Source: Paenibacillus rhizosphaerae (GTDB lineage: Bacteria > Bacillota > Bacilli > Paenibacillales > Paenibacillaceae). From it: a stretch of 64,000 nucleotides of DNA. Positions 8,699-16,590 of the stretch are shown piece after piece. Under the pieces are notes generated by a model that was given only the letters and a program-made list of their open reading frames with translations, was not told the DNA's origin and ran no database searches. The position numbers and the translations under genes are program-made. Where the stretch lies: positions 525,327-589,326 of the forward strand of contig NZ_JACHXJ010000004.1 in assembly GCF_014192015.1 (NCBI RefSeq), in the 5' to 3' direction. How positions within the stretch are numbered: position 1 is the first letter of the stretch; every line of letters starts with the position of its first letter.

Positions 8699-9334
8699 TT
8701 ACAGCTCGCGCAGTTTCATAAAAACGGTGTGATAATAATCACTGTTATGCGGTACGAATTGCTGTAAGCTCACTGTACACGCAAAGGTTTCGGAGTCGGA
8801 AGCAAGCCGCGGTTCCGCAAGGATGCCGGCTGCCTGCATCTCCCCGATCTCGCCATTCGCCAGTTTCAGGGCATCGTCCAGGTCCGCTTCGTAAAGACCA
8901 GTCAGTTCCTCGGCCTGAAGCCGGTAGGCGGCTAGGGGCAGATCCAGCTTGGCGCCGAAGATAAAGCATCTCTCCCTGTCGATAAAAGCCGTTTCCCCGG
9001 CTGTCCCCCGATTTTCATAATCGGCGGTTCCGAGCGGGATCAGCTGGTCCAGGCTGACAGTGACGCCGAGTTCTTCCTCGAGCTCCCGGACCGCATCGGC
9101 GACGGATTCACCGGCCGCCAGATGTCCGGCGGCGGTAATATCGTAATAACCCGGGAAGGTGTCTTTGGACGTCTGGCGCTTTTGAAACAGAACCTTGCGT
9201 CCATCGGGCGTATCGCGCACGATCCAGCAGTGGAACGTATGGTGGAGATAACCCTTGGCATGAACCTCTTCGCGGGAAGCGGTGCCGATCCATTCGTGGT
9301 CGTCGTTATAAATGTCGAAGAACTCTTTCTTCAT
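8699..9334 (-). CDS. Nudix hydrolase
   Basis: Hydrolyses a nucleoside diphosphate linked to another group; the substrate is not predictable. The protein has 211 residues. The start at 9334 follows ATGGAGG with nine bases between; an in-frame ATG at 9355 coincides with that site and is rejected. The Nudix box runs from Gly70 to Val91 (GHLAAGESVADAVRELEEELGV split as Gly70, Glu76, Arg83-Glu84, Glu87-Glu88, Gly90). It is one residue shorter than the classical GX5EX7REUXEEXGU form, with six residues instead of seven between the first Glu and the REL. The preceding KRQTSKDTFPGYYDITAAG stretch is typical of the IPP-isomerase-like Nudix branch. It is monocistronic. Confidence 0.9.
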   Translation of the reverse strand: MKKEFFDIYNDDHEWIGTASREEVHAKGYLHHTFHCWIVRDTPDGRKVLFQKRQTSKDTFPGYYDITAAGHLAAGESVADAVRELEEELGVTVSLDQLIPLGTADYENRGTAGETAFIDRERCFIFGAKLDLPLAAYRLQAEELTGLYEADLDDALKLANGEIGEMQAAGILAEPRLASDSETFACTVSLQQFVPHNSDYYHTVFMKLREL

Positions 9335-9457
9335 GTGGCGAAAACCTCCATTCATATTTTTGAATTATGGAGGATTACCGGAAAAGTAGCAAGACTGGAG
9401 ACAGGCTGCTGAAAATAAGCTTTTAAGTATAGCGTTTTGATCAAGGAGGAAGCATTG

Positions 9458-9763
9458 ATGGAATGCATCGTGCGGTTTGAGGTCAAGCATCCCAACGGGA
9501 GCAAGCATCTTCGCGGTTTGATCTGGACAGGGGAGGACGGACACCCCACCGAAGATCAGCTTATTCAGATGTTTAAGGACATGAAATATAACGTGAGAGC
9601 ATCCGAACGGGAACCGCTGCAATTTGTTCCGCTCGACCCGGGCGCGGGGTATACGTCGATTCGGATCACGGAGCTGGACACCGGAAAAGAGAAGTACACG
9701 GAAGACCGTGATTTGAAAAACGTCATCAGCACGCTGATGCCAAAAGGACCGCTCGGCCTCTGA
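9458..9763 (+). CDS. Small conserved hypothetical protein (101 residues)
   Basis: No family recognised. The ATG at 9458 follows AAGGAGGAAGCATTG; the earlier in-frame start at 9437 has no ribosome binding site. The sequence is soluble and mixed alpha/beta, begins MECIVRFEVKHPNG, has no cysteine pair beyond one near the start and no membrane segment. It ends MPKGPLGL, and the last codons form the left arm of the terminator hairpin. It faces away from the Nudix gene. Confidence 0.68.
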   Translation: MECIVRFEVKHPNGSKHLRGLIWTGEDGHPTEDQLIQMFKDMKYNVRASEREPLQFVPLDPGAGYTSIRITELDTGKEKYTEDRDLKNVISTLMPKGPLGL

Positions 9764-9803
9764 TTCCGGAAGTGAATTCCGAAAGGGGCTGGCGGTCTTT
9801 TTT
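9747..9803 (+). terminator. Terminator overlapping the 3' end of the preceding gene
   Basis: GACCGC (9747-9752, inside the last codons) pairs with GCGGTC (9792-9797), with an inner CGGAA/TTCCG hairpin, and is followed by six T's. Confidence 0.6.
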
Positions 9804-9893
9804 GATAGGAAAGTATATCACCTGCAAACCTTCAGGAGAGCAAGCTCTCCGTCAAGTCAGCTCGGTCCCGGTCTGTTTACTTGGATCGGCCCC

Positions 9894-10367
9894 TCAAGCC
9901 TGCTGCGGCTCGGGATCGGTATCCAGCACAGAGGTGCAGTGCGCACAGCGCGTAGCTGCCGCAGGGATTTCCGAAAGGCAGTACGGGCATTCCTTGGTTG
10001 TTTTCTCCGGCTCAGGTTTTTCGTGCTCCCGGGTTTTGATCCAGTTGATGCCTTTAACGAGCAAGAAAATACAGAACGAGATGATCAGAAAATCGATCAC
10101 CGTATTTAGAAACTGCCCGTATGCAATGACAGGTGCCCCGACTTCCTTGGCTTCCGCAAGCGTGTTCACCTTGCTGTCGTCCAGGCGGATAATGAGATCG
10201 GCGAAATCCACTCCGCCAAGAAGCACCCCGATCGGCGGCATGATGATGTCGCTCACGATCGAGGAGACGATTTTACCGAAAGCTCCCCCAATAATGACCC
10301 CGACAGCCAGATCGATCACGTTGCCGCGCACTGCAAATTCTTTAAACTCATGAATAAATCCTTTCAT
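9894..10367 (-). CDS. mscL: Large-conductance mechanosensitive channel MscL with C-terminal zinc ribbon
   Basis: A homopentameric membrane channel that opens under extreme membrane tension and releases solutes during osmotic downshock. The N-terminus (MKGFIHEFKEFAVRGNVIDL) and TM1 with the hydrophobic gate (AVGVIIGGAFGKIVSSIV) are canonical. TM2 is FLIISFCIFLLVKGINW. The protein has 157 residues, about 25 longer than many MscL proteins. The extra tail carries two cysteine pairs, Cys127/Cys130 and Cys141/Cys144 (CPYC and CAHC), which form a probable zinc ribbon in the cytoplasmic bundle. The ribosome binding site AGGAGG lies ten bases before the ATG. The gene is monocistronic. Confidence 0.96.
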   Translation of the reverse strand: MKGFIHEFKEFAVRGNVIDLAVGVIIGGAFGKIVSSIVSDIIMPPIGVLLGGVDFADLIIRLDDSKVNTLAEAKEVGAPVIAYGQFLNTVIDFLIISFCIFLLVKGINWIKTREHEKPEPEKTTKECPYCLSEIPAAATRCAHCTSVLDTDPEPQQA

Positions 10368-10555
10368 TTAACCAAAACCTCCTGAGTGTCATGTATCTAT
10401 TCTAGCAGATATTCTATAGGGCATTGTAACATTGAAACTGGTATTTGTTTCTGAAATGTTTTCAAATTGTCCATCAAATACCTCTTTATTTTTGAGCCCA
10501 TTATGCGTTATACTTCATGCATTGTCTTTCATCAGTCTATGAATGAATATAGGTT

Positions 10556-10622
10556 TCTCGTATATGTGCAGGAATCGGCCTGCATGTCTCTACCCGATCA
10601 CCGGAATGATCGGACTACGGGA
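10556..10622 (+). promoter_or_regulatory. Purine riboswitch aptamer, guanine/xanthine type
   Basis: All aptamer elements are visible. P1 is TCTCGTA (10556-10562) with TACGGGA (10616-10622). P2 is TGCAGG with CCTGCA. The conserved TGTCTCTACC joins P2 to P3. P3 is CCGATCA with TGATCGG, and the conserved GACTACG follows. The J3/1 base that sets specificity is C (GACTACG rather than GATTACG), so guanine or hypoxanthine is the expected ligand. A -10-like TATACT lies upstream at 10509-10514, but its -35 is weak. The aptamer precedes xpt and pbuX, as in B. subtilis. The rest of the 395-base gap holds only the promoter and the terminator listed next. Confidence 0.93.
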
Positions 10623-10670
10623 TGAACGATATGTTTCGGGCGCTTGTCCTGAATTTTTGAGTTTGTCCTG

Positions 10671-10719
10671 AGTCCGTCTGTTTCCGCCGATCAAGGCAGG
10701 GGAAGAGATGGGCTTTTTT
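10671..10719 (+). terminator. Riboswitch expression-platform terminator
   Basis: The arm 10671-10688 (AGTCCGTCTGTTTCCGCC) pairs imperfectly with 10695-10714 around the loop GATCAA, and six T's follow (the first ends the stem). AGTCCG (10671-10676) is also complementary to CGGACT (10611-10616) in the aptamer, so the ligand-free fold can act as antiterminator. This implies an OFF switch in the presence of guanine. Confidence 0.75.
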
Positions 10720-10762
10720 GTGTTTTGTAGAGGAATGGAACGTCATCAAAGGGGGAAGCAAG

Positions 10763-11341
10763 TTGCAATTACTGAAGCAGAAAGTACTGGATGAAGGTAT
10801 CGTGCTCAGCAATCGGGTGCTGAAGGTGGATTCGTTCCTGAATCATCAGATGGATCCTGTTCTGATGAAGGAAGTCGGCCGCGAGTTTACGCGCCGGTTT
10901 GCCGGGGAGGCCGTGAATCGGGTGCTTACGATCGAATCGTCCGGGATTGCCCCCGGAATTATGACCGCCCTGGAGCTGGAAGTGCCGATGATCTTTGCGA
11001 GAAAGCAGAAGTCATTGACGCTTCGTGACGATATTTTCGTGGAGAAGGTGTACTCCTTCACCAAGCAGGAAACGAACGAAATTACGGTGGCCAAGAAGTT
11101 TATCCAACCGGGGGACCGGGTGCTGATCATCGACGACTTTCTGGCGAACGGCGAAGCGGCCTTTGGACTGGCCCGGATCGTGGAGCAGGCGGGCGCGACC
11201 GTTGCGGGAATCGGCATCGTGATCGAGAAGGCGTTCCAGCCCGGCGGGCGGCTGCTGAAGGAAGCCGGCTACCGGGTCGAGTCGCTGGTCCGCGTCGCGG
11301 CACTGGACGACGGCAAAGTGACTTTTGCAGATCAAGACTAG
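10763..11341 (+). CDS. xpt: Xanthine phosphoribosyltransferase
   Basis: Converts xanthine and PRPP to XMP in purine salvage; cytoplasmic. The start is TTG at 10763 with GGGGGA upstream. This gives 192 residues, in line with the B. subtilis enzyme (194), and an N-terminus LLKQKVLDEGIVLSNRVLKV that matches the family; the further upstream frame is leader. The PRPP-binding loop is LIIDDFLANG (121-130). SFLNHQMDP, TIESSGIAPG and FARKQKSLTL are the other signature stretches. It is controlled by the upstream guanine riboswitch and is cotranscribed with pbuX, 38 bases downstream. Confidence 0.97.
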   Translation: MQLLKQKVLDEGIVLSNRVLKVDSFLNHQMDPVLMKEVGREFTRRFAGEAVNRVLTIESSGIAPGIMTALELEVPMIFARKQKSLTLRDDIFVEKVYSFTKQETNEITVAKKFIQPGDRVLIIDDFLANGEAAFGLARIVEQAGATVAGIGIVIEKAFQPGGRLLKEAGYRVESLVRVAALDDGKVTFADQD

Positions 11342-11379
11342 CTTATTTATATACATTACACGGGAGGTATGATACCGGC

Positions 11380-12738
11380 ATGGAACAGAATCAACAGGCT
11401 GACACGACTCAATTTTCAGGCAAACGCCATCCGCTTAAAACCTTTTCGCTCGGGATTCAGCATGTGCTGGCGATGTACGCCGGTGCTGTTCTCGTTCCCC
11501 TGATTGTAGGAGGGGCTTTGGACTTTACGATCGAGCAGTTGACCTACCTGATCTCGATCGACCTGCTGGCCTGCGGCGTGGCTACGCTGCTTCAGGTATG
11601 GGGCAACCGGTTCTTCGGCATCGGGCTGCCGGTCATGCTGGGCTGTGCATTCCAGGCGGTATCGCCGATGATCGCCATCGGGCTCAAGGACGGGGTCTCG
11701 GCCATTTACGGCGCGATCATCGCGTCGGGGATTTTCGTTATTCTGTTCTCAGGGATATTCGGCAAGCTGATCAAGCTCTTCCCGCCGGTAGTCACCGGCT
11801 CGGTCGTTACGATTATCGGGGTGACGCTCATTCCGGTCGCGCTGAACGATCTGGGCGGCGGCCAGGGAGCCGAGGATTTCGGCAGTCCGCTGAATTTGTG
11901 CCTCGGCTTTGGCGTATTGATCTTTATCATTTTGATGAACCGTTTTGCTACCGGATTTCTGCGTTCCATCTCGGTGCTGATCGGCCTGATCGCCGGAACG
12001 ATCGCCGCCGCAATTTTCGGGCATGTGGATTTGGGTCCGCTGAAGGAGGCCGGCTGGTTCCATGCGGTCAAGCCGTTTAACTTTGGAACGCCGAGTTTCC
12101 ATGCCTCCTCGATCCTGACCATGATTCTGGTGGCGATCGTCAGCGTGGCGGAGTCCACAGGCGTCTTTATGGCGCTCGGCAAAATCGTCGATAAAGATAT
12201 CTCCTCCAAAGACCTGGCCCGCGGGTACCGCGCCGAAGGCTTGGCGATCGTGCTCGGCGGAATTTTCAATTCCTTCCCGTACACCACGTACTCGCAAAAC
12301 GTCGGCCTGGTTCAAATGAGCCGCGTCAAAACGCGCGATGTCATCGTCGTAGCCGGCGGCCTGCTGATCGTGATCGGGTTTGTGCCGAAAATTGCGGCGC
12401 TGACCCAGCTGGTGCCGACATCCGTGCTCGGCGGAGCCATGGTCGCCTTGTTCGGGATGGTCGTCTCCTCCGGCATTCGCATGCTGGGCGGACAGGTCGA
12501 CCTGAACCGCTTTGAAAATCTGTTCGTCATTGCCTGCTCCGTCGGCATGGGTCTGGGCGTCAGCGTCGTGCCGGATCTGTTCAAGGCCATCCCGGAAGAT
12601 TTCCGCATCCTCGTGGATAACGGCATCGTGGCCGGCAGCGTGACGGCAATTGTTCTGAATTTGATGTTCAACGGTTTTAAAGGCGGGGTTTCCTCAGCGG
12701 AAAAGGGAGAAGCCGACCAGAATGAGTATGCTGCCTAA
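11380..12738 (+). CDS. pbuX: Xanthine permease, nucleobase:cation symporter-2 family
   Basis: Proton-coupled purine base importer in the cytoplasmic membrane, 452 residues with about 14 hydrophobic segments. The family signature for NCS2 proteins is visible as QNVGLVQMSRVKTRDV after the NSFPYTTYS loop, and the N-terminal HPLKTFSLGIQHVLAMYAGAV is typical of PbuX/UapA-type carriers. GGGAGG precedes the ATG. It supplies xanthine to the Xpt enzyme encoded just upstream, and the riboswitch controls both genes. Xanthine specificity rests on gene context; guanine transport cannot be excluded. Confidence 0.95.
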   Translation: MEQNQQADTTQFSGKRHPLKTFSLGIQHVLAMYAGAVLVPLIVGGALDFTIEQLTYLISIDLLACGVATLLQVWGNRFFGIGLPVMLGCAFQAVSPMIAIGLKDGVSAIYGAIIASGIFVILFSGIFGKLIKLFPPVVTGSVVTIIGVTLIPVALNDLGGGQGAEDFGSPLNLCLGFGVLIFIILMNRFATGFLRSISVLIGLIAGTIAAAIFGHVDLGPLKEAGWFHAVKPFNFGTPSFHASSILTMILVAIVSVAESTGVFMALGKIVDKDISSKDLARGYRAEGLAIVLGGIFNSFPYTTYSQNVGLVQMSRVKTRDVIVVAGGLLIVIGFVPKIAALTQLVPTSVLGGAMVALFGMVVSSGIRMLGGQVDLNRFENLFVIACSVGMGLGVSVVPDLFKAIPEDFRILVDNGIVAGSVTAIVLNLMFNGFKGGVSSAEKGEADQNEYAA

Positions 12739-12762
12739 TTCCTCCAAATAAAATAGAAGTTC

Positions 12763-12800
12763 AAAAAGCCCGCCCCGTGTTCTTACGGGGCGGGCTTTTT
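12763..12800. terminator. Bidirectional intrinsic terminator
   Basis: AAAAAGCCCGCCCCGT (12763-12778) pairs perfectly with ACGGGGCGGGCTTTTT (12785-12800) around GTTCTT. It sits between the convergent pbuX and lipid-kinase genes. Confidence 0.95.
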
Positions 12801-12809
12801 GATTCGTTT

Positions 12810-13742
12810 TTAGAACGCATGTTTGCGTCGATAGACGTTATTTTTTAACGCCGAGAATACCCGGATGGCGCCAGGGTCCGCCCGGAAATCCATCGGAAGG
12901 GCGGATACGTCTTCGCCGTCGCCCTGTGCCAGGCGTGGGCGGTCAAACCTGATGCCGACCGTGTCTCCTCGAAAAAGAGTCACGATCGGCAGCTTCACAT
13001 GCGTTCCCTTCAGGACGGTCGGGAACAGGAGCAGCAGCTGCAGCCGCGAGCAATCGTGGACCACGCAGACGTCCAGCATGCCGTCATCGGCTTTCGCCTG
13101 CGGATTGATCACCAGTCCGCCGCCGTAGCTGGGCACATTGCTGACCGCGGTCAGCCAGGCTGACGGATAGCTGACCGTTTTGCCGCCGCAAGTCACGCTT
13201 ACGGGACCCGGCTTGAACGTGACCAGCGTATGCAGCACGCCGATGACGTAAGCGAGGCGCCCGGCACCGATGGCGTTGCAGATCTTTTTGTACCGGCTGC
13301 CGTTCACGTTCTCGCTCACCTGCGCATCGAAGCCGGCGGCCACCGCCGTCATGACGGGCACGCCCGCGACCGAGATGAGATCGGCCGCTTGGGCGCTGCC
13401 GGTTAGAATGAGCTCCAGCGCGGCAAGCGGATCGCGGGGGATGCCAAACCCCAGGGCGGTGTCGTTGCCTGAACCGGCCGGGATTACCCCAAGCGGGATG
13501 CCGGTCCGCTTCAATACCGGCAGGATGCTGTGGATCGTGCCGTCGCCGCCGATGACGACGATGGCATTCCAGCTGCCGTGCTGATTCAGCGTTTCCGCTA
13601 CCAGCGCATCCACTTCCTCCGCATTAGCAGTAAACAGCGATGCGTATGGAATCTTTTTCGAATCGAGAGCCTCGCGCACCTGTTTCCAGGTACGGAGGCT
13701 CCTGCCGTTGCCGGACTTTGGATTAATGATGAATAAGTACAT
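12810..13742 (-). CDS. Diacylglycerol-kinase-family lipid kinase
   Basis: Phosphorylates a lipid alcohol such as diacylglycerol or a related membrane lipid; active at the inner membrane face. It has 310 residues. The start at 13742 (MYLFIINPKSGNG) has a G-rich ribosome binding site; the in-frame ATG seven codons upstream overlaps it. The ATP-binding GGDGT motif is at 65-69, preceded by INPKSGNG and followed by LGVIPAGSGND, the standard DAGK catalytic set. The C-terminal beta-sandwich includes NPQAKADDGMLDV. In B. subtilis DgkB recycles diacylglycerol left by lipoteichoic acid synthesis; YtlR-like paralogues also exist, so the exact orthologue is uncertain. Confidence 0.92.
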   Translation of the reverse strand: MYLFIINPKSGNGRSLRTWKQVREALDSKKIPYASLFTANAEEVDALVAETLNQHGSWNAIVVIGGDGTIHSILPVLKRTGIPLGVIPAGSGNDTALGFGIPRDPLAALELILTGSAQAADLISVAGVPVMTAVAAGFDAQVSENVNGSRYKKICNAIGAGRLAYVIGVLHTLVTFKPGPVSVTCGGKTVSYPSAWLTAVSNVPSYGGGLVINPQAKADDGMLDVCVVHDCSRLQLLLLFPTVLKGTHVKLPIVTLFRGDTVGIRFDRPRLAQGDGEDVSALPMDFRADPGAIRVFSALKNNVYRRKHAF

Positions 13743-13866
13743 TGTTTTTCCCCCATTGCCCACGTAAACCCTTCCTTCTTATTGTAAGAAGTCCGGACCA
13801 AAAAGGGAACGGTTTAGTCGGAAGCGCGTCAATGCTGTATCACATGGGGCATAGCGATGGGGCATA

Positions 13867-14205
13867 TTACAGGTGCCGCAGCTGCTTTTCCGCGATGTCG
13901 CCGATCCAGGGGAGCTTCAGCCATTTTCCCTGCAGGGAGGTAAACAGCATGACCACCCACACGACGAGCGTCAGGATGGACAGCAGGGCGGCAATGACCG
14001 GGCCGATCAGCGGGATCAGGCCAGACAGAATGTGGGCGATCATAATTGCGCCAAAAGTCAGAACGGATTGTAAGGCATGAAAGAGGACGAAGCGGCTGCG
14101 CTTCTCAACGGCAAGAAAGACGATGCCTCCGACAAAAGCGAACAGGTAGCAGAGCGTGGCGGCCATATTTTCCGGCAGACCGGTGGATGATTTGAAAGGG
14201 GACAG
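13867..14205 (-). CDS. DUF4870-type small membrane protein
   Basis: A small integral membrane protein with four hydrophobic stretches (NMAATLCYLFAFVGGIVFLA, FGAIMIAHILSGLIPLIGPV, LLSILTLVVWVVMLFTSL). SSTGLPENMAATLCYLF is the signature start of DUF4870 proteins (112 residues here). Function is unknown. The start is awkward: AAGGAG at 14215-14220 is followed after eight bases by CTG at 14205. A GTG at 14214 directly touches the ribosome binding site, and the long ATG extension to 14340 has no support. I give the CTG, which would be a rare start codon, but GTG at 14214 is the conservative alternative. Confidence 0.75.
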   Translation of the reverse strand: MSPFKSSTGLPENMAATLCYLFAFVGGIVFLAVEKRSRFVLFHALQSVLTFGAIMIAHILSGLIPLIGPVIAALLSILTLVVWVVMLFTSLQGKWLKLPWIGDIAEKQLRHL

Positions 14206-14276
14206 ATAGACCACTCCTTCTATGCGGCAGGATTGTCTTCTATCATATGAACCCCAGAGACAAGTTATGAGCAATG

Positions 14277-14303
14277 AAAAAGGCACCCGGCCGCCTGGGG
14301 TGC
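14277..14303 (-). terminator. Minus-strand terminator
   Basis: Read on the minus strand, GCACCC pairs with GGGTGC and is followed by CTTTTTC. It lies about 90 bases beyond the stop of the gene ending at 14394. Confidence 0.65.
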
Positions 14304-14393
14304 AGGTAGCGGGATGCCCTTCATGATCCACTCTATCCATTCAAGAGTCGGATCGGCTTACTAAAGAGAGGCATTAAGCGAGTGGGGTTGCTC

Positions 14394-14687
14394 TCATGCC
14401 TGGCCTCCGTGGCCGCCTTGGCCGAACTGCCGCCGCGGGCCGACGATTTTCTCGCGTTTGTTGGTGTCGTTTTCTTTGGGAACCAGGCGCGGGTCCGTCC
14501 GGCCCTCATGATGGTTATCGAATGTAAATTCGGTCAGCTTCCACTCCGTTGAACCCAAAATCAGGTCAGCCGGGAACTCGTCGCCCCGGTGAAGCAATTC
14601 CTCTCTGCCCGCTTCGTTGGTATATACGCCATCGACCTCAACCTTATCGTGGGAAATCGGCAGCATGCGTTTATCTTCATTAGACAT
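14394..14687 (-). CDS. Conserved hypothetical protein, 97 residues, Gly/His-rich tail
   Basis: No family name recognised. The start at 14687 follows AAGGAGGACTTGTC; the longer frame to 14738 has no ribosome binding site. The sequence is hydrophilic, with LHRGDEFPADLILGSTEWKL in the middle and DNHHEGRTDPRLVPKEND after it. It ends in a Gly/Gln/His-rich tail (FGQGGHGGQA). It has no membrane segment and no cysteine. The middle segment looks like a small cell-wall or spore-related protein of Bacillales, but that is only an impression. It stands alone between the DUF4870 gene and the hydrolase gene on the same strand. Confidence 0.7.
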   Translation of the reverse strand: MSNEDKRMLPISHDKVEVDGVYTNEAGREELLHRGDEFPADLILGSTEWKLTEFTFDNHHEGRTDPRLVPKENDTNKREKIVGPRRQFGQGGHGGQA

Positions 14688-14781
14688 GACAAGTCCTCCT
14701 TCGTTCCATAGGAAATCCTTCAACGAACTGATTCTCATTTAAGTTACCCGGACCGGGAGCGGATTATCCCGCCGGGCCTAA

Positions 14782-15801
14782 TCATTCCATACTGCCGAGA
14801 ATATGCTGCTGAAGGAGGGACCGCGGGTTTCGCCAGCGGCTGACCTTGCTGTCCGCAGTGAACACCACGACCGCATCCAGCTCTGGAAAAAGGTACATTT
14901 GCTGCCCGCCGTGACCATGGGCACAGCTGAACGGCTGACCGCACATCCGGCCTGTCCACCACTGATATCCGTAGTCGCCAAATGCGGGATAACCGTCAAG
15001 CTGCCGGGTCAGCGCCTCTTCAAGCCATGCTTCGGGAATGACCGGGCGGTTCTGCCACCGGCCTTTATTCAGGCAGCACAGCCCGAACTTGGCCATGTCG
15101 CGCGCGGTCAGATACAAGCCGATATGGCCCATCGTATGGTCTTCGGGGCTGGAAGACCAGGCGGCATATTCGATCCCGAGCGGTCCGAACAGGTGCTGGC
15201 GGGCGTAGCTGTAAGCGTCCATACCGCAGCATTCCGAGATCAGCACCGAGATCAGGTGAGAATCGATACTCCTGTATTGGAAGATGCCCGCCATGTGCGC
15301 ATCCACCGGCAGAGAGAGGGCGAACGATGTCCAGGCCCGGCTGCGGTGAAAACGGTGGATCAGCGGTTCGCCGAGCGTTTTGCCCGTTTGCCAGCGGATC
15401 CCCGTCGACATCGTCAGCAGGCGCCGAAGCGTCAGCACCTCATCTAAGAGCGGGTCGGTCCCTTTCCGCACATAGTGCCGCAGATAAGGCATCAGCGGTT
15501 CGTCCAAGCCGGGAAGCTCCCGTCTGCCCGCGGCAATCCCTGCGAGAGTGGACGTGATGCTCTTTGTCGCCGAGCGAAGATCATGCAGGGTACCGGGTCC
15601 GGCTTCATTATAGTACCGCTCATAAATAAGCCTGCCGTGCCTGACGATGAGAAAGCTGCGCATTTTCGGATAACGTCTCAAAATCTGGTCATGCGCCTGT
15701 TCGAGCGGATCAGGCCTGACGTCTTCATGCTCCGGCGAGGAGATGGGGAAGTCAGGCGTGTGAAGCGGCGTGGAGGATAACAGCAGAACGGGACGATTCA
15801 A
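14782..15801 (-). CDS. Serine hydrolase of the beta-lactamase/class C family
   Basis: Penicillin-binding-protein-like hydrolase or esterase, 339 residues. The start is TTG at 15801 with AAAGGAG nine bases before. The nucleophile motif SxxK is SATK (77-80). The second motif appears as YRS in FQYRSIDSHL, where classical members have YxN. The third motif, normally KTG or HxG, is HGHGG near the C-terminus. There is no signal peptide or lipobox, so it is probably cytoplasmic, unlike true beta-lactamases. The 6-aminohexanoate-dimer hydrolase and EstB-like branches of this family share these traits. The physiological substrate is unknown. Confidence 0.88.
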   Translation of the reverse strand: MNRPVLLLSSTPLHTPDFPISSPEHEDVRPDPLEQAHDQILRRYPKMRSFLIVRHGRLIYERYYNEAGPGTLHDLRSATKSITSTLAGIAAGRRELPGLDEPLMPYLRHYVRKGTDPLLDEVLTLRRLLTMSTGIRWQTGKTLGEPLIHRFHRSRAWTSFALSLPVDAHMAGIFQYRSIDSHLISVLISECCGMDAYSYARQHLFGPLGIEYAAWSSSPEDHTMGHIGLYLTARDMAKFGLCCLNKGRWQNRPVIPEAWLEEALTRQLDGYPAFGDYGYQWWTGRMCGQPFSCAHGHGGQQMYLFPELDAVVVFTADSKVSRWRNPRSLLQQHILGSME

Positions 15802-15991
15802 TGGGGCCGGCTCCTTTCTTCTGGATCGTTGTCCGGTTCGGGTAGTGGTTGACCGGTATTATTAACTTAACCCGAAATGCCGATATCCAAATAAACGGGC
15901 AATCTGGACAGTGCTTTCATCCGGCAGGACTGCACTCGAAAAAAAGTAATTCCTTACATTTTTTTGGAAAGCTGTTTTCGCCATTAGAATA

Positions 15992-16000
15992 TGATACAAT
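15992..16000 (+). promoter_or_regulatory. Extended -10 promoter element for the small gene at 16183
   Basis: TGATACAAT (TGN plus TACAAT) lies in an A/T-rich stretch and no good -35 is seen. The whole 15802-16182 gap (381 bases) holds only this element and a leader of about 175 bases with no recognised structure. Confidence 0.45.
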
Positions 16001-16182
16001 GAAGGGAGTGATTCAATAACATCCTCTTAGGGTATTCTTAGTGTCAGATACCTTTAGCGGCAGCCGGGAGCGTTCAGCCCAAACCTATAACTGCAAATGA
16101 CGACTTCACAGATGTCAGGTAAGGTCTTTTCGGCATTCTCAAACTGGAGCAATCCATTCAAGTGTTTTGGGAGGGAACTATC

Positions 16183-16371
16183 ATGGCAACGAAAGGTCAC
16201 AATGAAGTTAAAGAAAGTCTGCGCGAGATGACACGAATTTTCCGGCCCAAGGATCCGAAGAAGTTTGTTAAGGAGTACGTCCGGAAATATCATATTATGG
16301 GAGGATACGAAGAGGAATTAACCTCGGTTGTGGAACATGAGTTAGGACGGATGAATTCGTCTGTTTCCTGA
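16183..16371 (+). CDS. Small basic protein of unknown function (62 residues)
   Basis: Not recognised. The ATG follows GGGAGGGAACTATC. The sequence is rich in Lys, Arg and Glu and predicted helical (EVKESLREMTRIFRPKDPKK, then FVKEYVRKYHIMGGYEEELT), with no membrane segment or cysteine. It has its own promoter candidate and a strong terminator, so it is an independent unit. Real expression is likely from these signals; a role in nucleic-acid binding or sporulation would be a guess. Confidence 0.65.
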   Translation: MATKGHNEVKESLREMTRIFRPKDPKKFVKEYVRKYHIMGGYEEELTSVVEHELGRMNSSVS

Positions 16372-16461
16372 CCAAGCTGGCCGTAACGAGCGTATCGCTT
16401 ATTGAATTGCAGTTGAAGATTTGGACATTAAGATGAAGCTGAAGAACAGCCTGATAACATG

Positions 16462-16499
16462 ACCGTATTCCGCGGAACCTGCGCGGGATACGGTTTTTT
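16462..16499 (+). terminator. Intrinsic terminator
   Basis: ACCGTATTCCGCG (16462-16474) pairs with CGCGGGATACGGT (16482-16494), with one or two G-T pairs, followed by six T's. Confidence 0.88.
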
Positions 16500-16590
16500 G
16501 TATTTCCTGTACCTGCCTGCGTGACTCCGGGCATATACTAAACCACGGTCTGATTCATCATTCTTTAGCAGCGGAAAGGACGTGCGGCGC

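Noticed and set aside
9772..10353. 193-codon plus-strand frame
   Set aside because: Opposite to mscL; no ribosome binding site, no similarity that I can recognise.
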